In this document: positions 1 through 4,970 of the stretch, piece by piece | Layout: every line of letters begins with the position of its first letter | Numbering within the stretch: the first letter of the stretch is position 1 | Assembly (NCBI GenBank): GCA_947374105.1 | Contig: CANCAO010000142.1 | Span: 1-5,406 of the forward strand | Reading direction: 5' to 3' | Length of the DNA: 5,406 nucleotides | Origin: Comamonadaceae bacterium | GTDB taxonomy: Bacteria > Pseudomonadota > Gammaproteobacteria > Burkholderiales > Burkholderiaceae_C | Made by a program: the position numbers and the translations under genes | The notes under the pieces: generated by a model | What the model was told of the DNA's origin: nothing | What the model saw: only the letters and a program-made list of their open reading frames with translations | Database searches by the model: none

Positions 1-752
1 TCTGCGTCGGCGGCGACGGCTCGCTCACCATTGCCAACGCGCTGCACCACAAAGGCCTGCGTGTGGTGGGCGTACCCAAGACGATTGATAACGATTTGGA
101 CAAGACCTTCACCACCTTCGGTTTTGACACCGCCGTCTCCTTTGCTACAGAGTGCCTGGACCGCCTGCACAGCACCGCCCAGAGCCACCAACGGGTGATG
201 GTGGTGGAAGTGATGGGGCGCTACGCGGGCTGGATTGCACTGCACTCAGGCATCGCGGGCGGAGCACACGCCATTTTGCTGCCCGAGATCCCTTTTGATC
301 TGGACAAGGTTGCCTCCAAAATCCGCCAGCGTGAAGCCAAAGAGCGCATGTACTCCCTGGTGGTTGTGGCCGAAGGGGCGCTACCCAAAGGGGGCGCGCA
401 CGCGCTGTTGTCAGGCGCAGAGGCCGGCCATGCCGAACGCCTGGGCGGGATAGGTGAACACGTCGCCACCGAGCTGGCTCGCCTGACCGGCAAAGACGCC
501 CGCACCGTGGTGCTGGGCCACTTGCTGCGCGGCGGCAGCCCGACCGCGTTTGACCGGCTCGCCGCCCTGCGCTTTGGCACGGCGGCGGTGCGCGCGCTCG
601 ACGAAGGCCTATCCGGCGTGATGGTGGCGCTAGCCTTTCCCAACGTGAATTACGTCAAACTGGAAGATGTCGCCGGGCGCATGAAGGCCGTGCCCCCCGA
701 CAGCGACACCCTGCAAACGGGGCGTGATATTGGCGTGTGCTTCGGCGATTGA
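1..752 (+). CDS. pfkA: 6-phosphofructokinase, group III (5' end missing)
   Basis: This enzyme phosphorylates fructose 6-phosphate to fructose 1,6-bisphosphate in the cytoplasm (glycolysis). The gene enters from the left edge: the frame is open from base 3 and encodes 249 residues, so roughly the first 100 residues of a typical group III enzyme are absent. Visible motifs, numbered from base 3, are the nucleotide loop GGDGS (3-7), PKTIDND (25-31) with the catalytic Asp29, MGRYAGWIA (about 71-79), PEIPFD (about 93-98), and the sugar-phosphate segment LGHLLRGGSPTAFDR. By alignment with E. coli PfkA, Gly6 sits at position 104 and Lys26 at position 124. Gly104 normally means ATP as donor, while Lys124 is shared with pyrophosphate-dependent enzymes, so ATP is the likelier donor. 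The GTG at 63 lies inside the conserved core and is not the start. The stop is TGA at 750-752, and no clear intrinsic terminator follows. Confidence 0.93.
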   Translation, partial: CVGGDGSLTIANALHHKGLRVVGVPKTIDNDLDKTFTTFGFDTAVSFATECLDRLHSTAQSHQRVMVVEVMGRYAGWIALHSGIAGGAHAILLPEIPFDLDKVASKIRQREAKERMYSLVVVAEGALPKGGAHALLSGAEAGHAERLGGIGEHVATELARLTGKDARTVVLGHLLRGGSPTAFDRLAALRFGTAAVRALDEGLSGVMVALAFPNVNYVKLEDVAGRMKAVPPDSDTLQTGRDIGVCFGD

Positions 753-863
753 GGGTAGGGCAAAATATTTTCAAAAAAAACCGCGAAATTTGAATCCGGT
801 GGCGACGGGGGTGCGTACTAAGGCATAGGAATACATGTTGTAAACCTATCCAAGGAACACCCC
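753..863 (+). other. Intergenic leader upstream of the DUF3034 gene
   Basis: These 111 bases separate the phosphofructokinase stop from the DUF3034 start. They contain an A/T-rich patch (about 761-795, with an AAAATATTTT palindrome at 762-771 and a run of eight A at 773-780), then a G-rich stretch, then a 25-bp dyad. A promoter for the downstream gene set should lie here. TTGAAT at 790-795 resembles a -35 box, but no good -10 box follows at 16-18 bases, so no sigma-70 promoter is assigned. No GC stem followed by a T run is present, so termination of the upstream gene is unexplained. Confidence 0.4.
825..849. promoter_or_regulatory. 25-bp interrupted palindrome, possible operator
   Basis: The left arm ATAGGAATACA (825-835) and right arm TGTAAACCTAT (839-849) are inverted repeats centred on base 837. 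They have a 3-base spacer and 9 of 11 arm positions pair (only AA against AA fails). It ends 2 bases before the Shine-Dalgarno AAGGA at 852-856. The symmetry and size fit a dimeric repressor or activator site, or an RNA stem in the 5' leader. It does not match FNR, Fur or LexA consensus sites as I know them, so no regulator is named. Confidence 0.4.
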
Positions 864-1799
864 ATGATGCAAAAACTCTCCAAACTCACCGCGCTGATCG
901 GTCTCGCTTTGGGTGCCAGTCTGGCGCAAGCAGATACCGGCAAACGACTCCTCACCGGCGGCGTGAGCACCATCGCAGGATCGGCCGGTGGTGGTCTGTC
1001 CCCCTGGGCCGTGATCGGCAGCAATGCCACCGAAGGGGAAGTGGGCCTGAGCGCCTACGCCTCACGCGCCAACACCCAAGACTACAGCCTGAACAGCTAC
1101 GGCCTGGCCTTGGGCATCCATGACCGGGTCGAGCTGTCTGTGGCCCAACAAGACTTTGACGCCTCACCGGCCGTGGCCTTGAACGGCATTGCCCCTTTTG
1201 GCATCGCAGCCGGTCAGCACATCCAGATGGACGTGTTGGGCGTCAAGGTCAAGGTCGCGGGAGACGCGGTGTTGGACAGCGACAACTGGATGCCGCAAAT
1301 TTCCGTCGGCCTGGAATACAAAACCGTGCGCCCCGGGTCTCTGCAGTCCGTATTTGACTTTATGGGCGTCAAAAACAATGGCACAGATTTTTATGTGAGC
1401 GCCACCAAGCTCTTGCTGGACAAGAGCCTGCTGCTCAATGGCACCCTGCGTTCCACCAACGCCAATCAGGGCGGTCTGCTGGGTTTTGGCGCAGGTAGCA
1501 CAGGCACCAGCAGCCGCAGCCTGGTGCCTGAGTTTGCCGTGGCTTATTTGCTCAACAAGAAACTGGCCGTTGGCGCTGAATACCGCGTGATGACCAACAA
1601 TCTGGAGTCCGTTGGCTCTGCCGCCGGTTTGGGCAATGCGCTGCATGCCGATGACTGGAAAGACATCTTCGTGGCTTGGGCGCCCAGCAAAAATGTCTCG
1701 CTGACCCTGGCCTATGTGGATTTGGGGCAAATCGTCCCTGGAGTCACAGCGGGCCGCCGACAAACCGGCACCTACCTGTCCGCCCAGTTTGCGTTCTAA
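864..1799 (+). CDS. DUF3034 family protein, probable outer-membrane beta-barrel
   Basis: This 311-residue protein matches the proteobacterial DUF3034 family, whose function is unknown. Recognition rests on the N-terminal block LLTGGVSTIAGSAGGGLSPW (29-48) and the later blocks GTDFYVSATKL, LLLNGTLRSTNANQGGLLGFG and VSLTLAYVDLGQIV. The N-terminus is a classic signal peptide: basic residues at 4 and 7, a hydrophobic run at 8-20, and an AQA site at 21-23 before Asp24. The mature protein shows alternating-polarity segments and ends in a phenylalanine (SAQFAF), as outer-membrane barrels often do, so I infer an envelope barrel. A Shine-Dalgarno AAGGA (852-856) sits 7 bases before ATG 864. A second ATG follows at once and would serve equally. 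It heads a tight set with the globin (33-base gap) and cupredoxin genes, so a shared envelope role is likely. Substrate and partners cannot be read from sequence. Confidence 0.88.
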   Translation: MMQKLSKLTALIGLALGASLAQADTGKRLLTGGVSTIAGSAGGGLSPWAVIGSNATEGEVGLSAYASRANTQDYSLNSYGLALGIHDRVELSVAQQDFDASPAVALNGIAPFGIAAGQHIQMDVLGVKVKVAGDAVLDSDNWMPQISVGLEYKTVRPGSLQSVFDFMGVKNNGTDFYVSATKLLLDKSLLLNGTLRSTNANQGGLLGFGAGSTGTSSRSLVPEFAVAYLLNKKLAVGAEYRVMTNNLESVGSAAGLGNALHADDWKDIFVAWAPSKNVSLTLAYVDLGQIVPGVTAGRRQTGTYLSAQFAF

Positions 1800-1832
1800 A
1801 CCCCTTACTTCTACCCCCTTTCTGGAGAACCG

Positions 1833-2279
1833 ATGATGAAAAAATTAATGATGACCCTGCTGCTGGCCTGCACCAGCCTGCTTTGCACTTCTGGCATGGC
1901 CCAAACCATGACCACTGCCAATGACGAGCTGTACAAAGCTTTTGGCGAAAAAAACGGCATTACCCAGCTGATGGATGATTTCGTTAACCGCCTGGTCAAA
2001 GATGCGCGCATTGGCACTCACTTCAAAGACGCCAAACCGGCGGCACTAAAAGCCCAATTGACCGAACAGATATGTCAACTCACCGGAGGCCCCTGCACCT
2101 ACAAGGGTGCGGACATGAAGTCAGCCCACGCGGCCATGGACATCAATAAAGGGGACTTCAATGCATTAGTGGAAAACCTGCAGTCCGCCATGGAGGTGCG
2201 GGGCATTCCATTCACCCAGCAAAATCGACTCTTGGCGCTTCTGGCTCCCATGCACCGCGACGTCATCACAATTCATTAA
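1833..2279 (+). CDS. Group 1 truncated haemoglobin with signal peptide
   Basis: This 148-residue protein is a small haem globin expected to bind O2 or NO. It aligns without gaps to Mycobacterium tuberculosis HbN (recalled sequence) from the B helix through the GGP turn. The proximal haem ligand is His99 (F8) in MKSAHAAMDI. Unlike HbN, B10 is Val51 rather than Tyr and E11 is Leu76 rather than Gln, giving an apolar distal pocket. Cys81 and Cys88 flank the E-F region. Residues 1-23 form a signal peptide (KK, a hydrophobic run, then GMA before Gln24), which would place the globin in the periplasm. LLLAC ending at Cys13 is a weaker lipoprotein alternative. GGAG at 1824-1827 precedes ATG 1833 by 5 bases and a second ATG by 8. 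The gap from the DUF3034 gene is 33 bases and pyrimidine-rich. The cupredoxin gene starts 4 bases after the stop, suggesting co-translation. NO detoxification, O2 handling and redox sensing are all possible roles. Confidence 0.92.
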   Translation: MMKKLMMTLLLACTSLLCTSGMAQTMTTANDELYKAFGEKNGITQLMDDFVNRLVKDARIGTHFKDAKPAALKAQLTEQICQLTGGPCTYKGADMKSAHAAMDINKGDFNALVENLQSAMEVRGIPFTQQNRLLALLAPMHRDVITIH

Positions 2280-2283
2280 CATC

Positions 2284-2934
2284 ATGAAAAATGCTACAAC
2301 TTTAATAGCTGCTTATGCCCTGTGTGCAAGCGCTATCGGAGGAAATGTTCAAATCCTAGTCTTGGACAAAGAAGGCAAGCCGGTGACGGATGCTGTCGTG
2401 GTGATGTATCCAAGCACACCAAATGCCAGCCCCGCTCCAGCGCTGCTGCCCCGTAGCGCCACCGTTTTGCAAGAGAAGATGCGCTTCATCCCTGAGGTAA
2501 CTGTGGTGGCTACAGGAACCACGGTTCGCTTTACCAATCTGGACCGCTGGGATCACCATGTGCGTGGCACAGCGACCGGGTTGGCAACGCCTCAGTCTGA
2601 TGCCGGCTTTGAAGCACGACTGGCCGGCAAAGAAGAAGGCAAGCCAGCCAGCTCCGCCGACATCACACTGGACAAACCGGGGGCTGTGCTGCTGGGCTGC
2701 CATTTGCATGGGTCAATGCGGGGCAGTATTTTTGTCACCGACTCTGCCTGGACCCTCAAAACCAATGCAGAAGGTACAGCGCAGTTTGCCAACGTACCCA
2801 ACGGAGCGGTCAAGCTGCGGGTGTGGCATGCCGACCAGTTGCTTGACTTGCCCCCACAAGCCTTGCAGGTGAGTGCCAGCCCCCTGAACCAGACAGTGCA
2901 ACTGAGCGTGGTACCCCGGCGACGGCGAATTTAA
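2284..2934 (+). CDS. Periplasmic cupredoxin, 'methylamine utilization protein'-like
   Basis: This 216-residue exported protein is probably a type 1 (blue) copper electron carrier. Residues 22-43 form a carboxypeptidase-regulatory-like beta segment (NVQILVLDKEGKPVTDAVVV). The cupredoxin core follows, with FTNLDRWDHHV supplying His91 and GCHLHGSM supplying Cys139, His142 and Met145. The Cys-x2-His-x2-Met spacing and the His-x-Val context resemble amicyanin more than plastocyanin. A tail (about 154-210, with TLKTNAEGTAQFANVPNG) is another beta-sandwich-like segment. Similar proteins are often annotated as methylamine utilization proteins, but no methylamine genes occur here, so that role is not supported. 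Residues 1-17 act as a signal peptide ending in ASA. This part is encoded by what appears to be a dispersed repeat. No Shine-Dalgarno precedes ATG 2284, and the start lies 4 bases after the globin stop, so translational coupling is likely. The end is arginine-rich (RRRRI). Confidence 0.85.
   Translation: MKNATTLIAAYALCASAIGGNVQILVLDKEGKPVTDAVVVMYPSTPNASPAPALLPRSATVLQEKMRFIPEVTVVATGTTVRFTNLDRWDHHVRGTATGLATPQSDAGFEARLAGKEEGKPASSADITLDKPGAVLLGCHLHGSMRGSIFVTDSAWTLKTNAEGTAQFANVPNGAVKLRVWHADQLLDLPPQALQVSASPLNQTVQLSVVPRRRRI
2287..2345. repeat. Probable copy of a Comamonadaceae short dispersed repeat
   Basis: The stretch carries AATGCTAC...TTTAATAGCTGCTTATGC...GCAAGCGCTA. This resembles an intergenic repeat I remember from Comamonadaceae genomes, with a core like ATAGCTGCTTGCGC, a short variable loop, then AAGCGCTAGAGGC. 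Inverted structure is visible: TAGC (2306-2309) and GCTT (2311-2314) pair with AAGC (2328-2331) and GCTA (2332-2335), with T2310 bulged. GCTA (2293-2296) can alternatively pair with TAGC (2306-2309). It is more A/T-rich than the flanking coding sequence. No second copy occurs in this window, so family membership rests on memory. The outer limits are approximate. Confidence 0.6.
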
Positions 2935-2938
2935 GTCC

Positions 2939-2970
2939 GATATCATCCAGTCCAACTGACTGGAGGTATC
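2939..2970 (+). promoter_or_regulatory. Hairpin that pairs the Shine-Dalgarno of the hydroxy-acid dehydrogenase gene
   Basis: TCCAGTC (2946-2952) pairs perfectly with GACTGGA (2958-2964) around the 5-base loop CAACT. An outer stem pairs GATA (2939-2942) with TATC (2967-2970) across a small internal loop (TCA against GG). The ribosome-binding sequence GGAGG occupies 2962-2966, so its first three bases lie in the stem and the last two in the internal loop. The GTG start follows 7 bases after GGAGG. There is no T run, so this is not an intrinsic terminator. It fits translational control or a processing site between linked genes. Confidence 0.5.
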
Positions 2971-2973
2971 CCT

Positions 2974-4125
2974 GTGACCATCATTACCAACATTGAAGAC
3001 CTGCGCGTGCTGGCCGAAAAGCGCGTGCCACGCATGTTCTACGACTACGCCGACAGCGGCTCCTGGACCGAGAGCACCTACCGCGCCAACGAGTCCGACT
3101 TTCAAAAGATCAAGCTGCGCCAGCGCGTCGCCGTCAACATGGAAAACCGCAGCACCGCAACGAAGATGGTGGGCATTGACGTCAAAATGCCGGTGGCCAT
3201 CGCGCCCGTAGGCCTGACAGGCATGCAGCACGCCGACGGCGAGATTCACGCCGCGCGCGCTGCCGAAAAGTTTGGCATTCCGTTCACGCTGTCCACCATG
3301 AGCATCTGCTCGATTGAAGACATCGCCGCCAACACCACAGCGCCCTTCTGGTTTCAGCTCTACATGATGCGCGACCGCGACGCCATGGCCGCCATGATCG
3401 AGCGTGCCCGCGCCGCCAAGTGCAGTGCGTTGGTCTTAACGCTGGACTTGCAAGTGATCGGCCAGCGCCACAAAGACCTCAAGAACGGTCTGACCGCACC
3501 GCCCAAACCCACCATTGCCAACATCATCAACCTGATGACCAAACCGCGCTGGTGCTTAGGCATGCTGGGTACGCGTCGCCACACCTTTGGCAACCTGGTC
3601 GGCCACGTCAAGGAAGTGACCGACATGAAATCGCTCTCCTCCTGGACCAACGAGCAGTTTGACCCGCGCCTGTCCTGGGCCGATGTGGCCTGGGTCAAAG
3701 AGCGCTGGGGCGGCAAGCTCATCCTCAAAGGCATTCAGGACGTGGAAGACGCCCAACTGGCCGTGGCCAGCGGGGCAGACGCGATAGTGGTGAGCAACCA
3801 CGGCGGGCGTCAGCTGGACGGCGCGCAATCCAGCATTGAAGCCCTGCCCCCCATCGTGGCGGCGGTCGGTGACCAGATCGAAGTCTGGATGGACGGCGGC
3901 ATTCGCAGCGGACAAGACGTACTCAAGGCCTGGGCGCTCGGGGCCAAGGGCACGATGATTGGCCGCGCCATGGCCTACGGTCTGGGAGCCATGGGCGAAG
4001 CGGGTGTGAGCAAGGCCTTGCAAATACTCCACAAAGAACTCGACATCACCATGGCCTTTTGCGGGCACACCAACATTCAGAGCGTGGGCAAGGGGATTTT
4101 GTTGCCGGGCACGTTTCCGACTTGA
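2974..4125 (+). CDS. lldD: FMN-dependent alpha-hydroxy-acid (L-lactate type) dehydrogenase
   Basis: This 383-residue enzyme belongs to the FMN-dependent alpha-hydroxy-acid dehydrogenase/oxidase family and should oxidise an L-2-hydroxy acid such as L-lactate to the 2-oxo acid. The whole (beta/alpha)8 family fold is present. Visible elements are FYDYADSGS near the N-terminus (substrate tyrosine probably Tyr25), IAPVGLTGM (FMN backbone contact), FQLYMM with Gln128 and Tyr130, Lys252 in LILKG (FMN), the catalytic block SNHGGRQLDG with His276 and Arg279, and the phosphate-binding blocks DGGIRSG and IGRAM. The usual LTVDTPVxGxRxxDxRN segment reads LTLDLQVIGQRHKDLKNG, a variant I recall from proteobacterial LldD-like proteins. 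The exact substrate is therefore uncertain; lactate, glycolate or mandelate types are all possible. The start is GTG 2974, chosen because GGAGG at 2962-2966 is 7 bases upstream and the N-terminus fits the family. The cupredoxin gene ends 39 bases upstream, so read-through is possible. No signal peptide is seen. Confidence 0.9.
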   Translation: MTIITNIEDLRVLAEKRVPRMFYDYADSGSWTESTYRANESDFQKIKLRQRVAVNMENRSTATKMVGIDVKMPVAIAPVGLTGMQHADGEIHAARAAEKFGIPFTLSTMSICSIEDIAANTTAPFWFQLYMMRDRDAMAAMIERARAAKCSALVLTLDLQVIGQRHKDLKNGLTAPPKPTIANIINLMTKPRWCLGMLGTRRHTFGNLVGHVKEVTDMKSLSSWTNEQFDPRLSWADVAWVKERWGGKLILKGIQDVEDAQLAVASGADAIVVSNHGGRQLDGAQSSIEALPPIVAAVGDQIEVWMDGGIRSGQDVLKAWALGAKGTMIGRAMAYGLGAMGEAGVSKALQILHKELDITMAFCGHTNIQSVGKGILLPGTFPT

Positions 4126-4138
4126 AGCCCCGCGGCAA
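4126..4138. other. 13-base gap between convergent genes
   Basis: The stop TGA (4123-4125) of the plus-strand dehydrogenase and the stop TAG (4139-4141, minus strand) of the SDR gene face each other across 13 bases. The gap includes the short palindrome CCGCGG (4129-4134) but no stem followed by a T run on either strand. Transcripts from the two sides probably overlap, or end by Rho. Confidence 0.6.
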
Positions 4139-4939
4139 CTACCCTCGTTTTTGCAGCAAGCCACCATCCACCGGCAACAACACCCCCGAGATGTACCGCG
4201 CCTCATCCGAGGCCAAAAACAGCGCCGCGTTGGCCACATCCCACGCGCTGCCCATGAAGCCCATGGGCACCAGCGCATCCCGCTCTGCGCGAATGACGCT
4301 GACGGGCACGCCCCGCTCTTGCGCGCGCCGATTGATCGCCATAGGCGTATCAATCAAGCCCGGCAAAATGGCGTTGGCGCGAATGCCGTGGGCGGCGTTT
4401 TCGATGGCGATGTGCTGCGTCAACGCATTCACACCGGCTTTGGAGGTTTTGTAAGTCACCGTGGGTCGTGCCGCCAGCGACGCGGTGGACGACACATTGA
4501 TGATGCAACCCGAGCCCTGCGCAATCATCTGGGGCAAGACGTGTTTGCAAGTCATGAACATACCTCGCAAATTCAAGCCCATCAAGTTGTCCCAGGTCGC
4601 CATGGGGAGGTCGGTGGTCTTCTTATCGCCTTTGGACATGCCCACGTTGTTGTGCAAGATGTCCACGCGGCCATAACGCTCCACACAGGTTGTGATGATG
4701 TTCGCGCAGGCGGATTCATCGGTAATGTCGGCCACCAAAGCAGATGCGGGCTGGCCGTGCTGCAAGACCGCGTTCAACGTGTCGGCCACCCAGTCGGCCT
4801 GTATGTCCACCAGCAGCAAGGTCGCGCCCTCTTGGGCAAACCGCTCAGCGGTGGCTCGGCCATTGCCGACCGAGCCCCCCGGCTGTTGCCCCGCACCAAC
4901 GATGATGGCGACCTTGCCTTCAAGACGCAGTTTTGTCAT
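4139..4939 (-). CDS. SDR family NAD(P)-dependent oxidoreductase
   Basis: This 266-residue classical short-chain dehydrogenase/reductase is a cytoplasmic enzyme that interconverts an alcohol and a ketone with a nicotinamide cofactor. The Rossmann glycine segment is GAGQQPGGSVGNG (15-27), longer than the usual TGxxxGxG and with Val14 in place of Thr. Asp45 at the end of strand 2 (LLLVD) favours NAD(H). The NNVG structural motif is at 97-100. The catalytic residues are Asn123, Ser151 (INVSS), Tyr163 and Lys167 (YKTSK), and the C-terminal SGVLLPVDGG is typical. The length is normal. The start is ATG at 4937-4939: GAGGAA (4945-4950, minus strand) lies 5 bases upstream, whereas an overlapping ATG at 4942-4944 reaches a stop after two codons. 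The Bug-type gene ends 31 bases upstream on the same strand, suggesting an operon for uptake and oxidation of one compound. Annotators often label such proteins FabG-like, but fatty-acid synthesis is not indicated here. Confidence 0.92.
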   Translation of the reverse strand: MTKLRLEGKVAIIVGAGQQPGGSVGNGRATAERFAQEGATLLLVDIQADWVADTLNAVLQHGQPASALVADITDESACANIITTCVERYGRVDILHNNVGMSKGDKKTTDLPMATWDNLMGLNLRGMFMTCKHVLPQMIAQGSGCIINVSSTASLAARPTVTYKTSKAGVNALTQHIAIENAAHGIRANAILPGLIDTPMAINRRAQERGVPVSVIRAERDALVPMGFMGSAWDVANAALFLASDEARYISGVLLPVDGGLLQKRG

Positions 4940-4944
4940 TTCAT

Positions 4945-4950
4945 TTCCTC
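4945..4950 (-). promoter_or_regulatory. Ribosome-binding site of the SDR gene
   Basis: GAGGAA on the minus strand is separated by 5 bases from the ATG at 4937-4939. It decides between two overlapping ATG codons, because the upstream one (4942-4944) is followed almost at once by TGA in its own frame. It lies within the 31-base gap after the upstream gene, supporting translation from one shared transcript. Confidence 0.65.
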
Positions 4951-4970
4951 AAAAGTTGTTGGGTTCTTTG

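Noticed and set aside
762..780. AAAATATTTT palindrome and A-run as a terminator of the phosphofructokinase gene
   Set aside because: The stem would be entirely A/T and very weak, and the plus strand has an A run rather than a T run after it.
800..815. Possible sigma-54 promoter (TGGC and TGC with GG-N10-GC spacing)
   Set aside because: The spacing is right, but several consensus positions, including those after TGGC and before TGC, do not match, and no activator site is evident. Too weak to annotate.
1164..1763. Minus-strand open frame (199 codons) opposite the DUF3034 gene
   Set aside because: The plus-strand protein has a signal peptide and conserved family blocks. The antisense product resembles no family.
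1833..1871. Lipoprotein signal (LLLAC) in the truncated globin
   Set aside because: The Leu at the -2 position is atypical and the hydrophobic core before Cys13 is short. A signal peptidase I site at GMA (21-23) fits better.
2338..2347. GGAGG followed by ATG inside the cupredoxin gene, as an alternative start
   Set aside because: The spacing is only 2 bases, the ATG is out of frame, and it reaches a stop after four codons.
3556..4353. Minus-strand open frame (265 codons) opposite the hydroxy-acid dehydrogenase
   Set aside because: It overlaps the full catalytic region of a clear FMN enzyme and runs into the SDR gene in another frame. No recognisable domain or suitable ribosome-binding site was seen.
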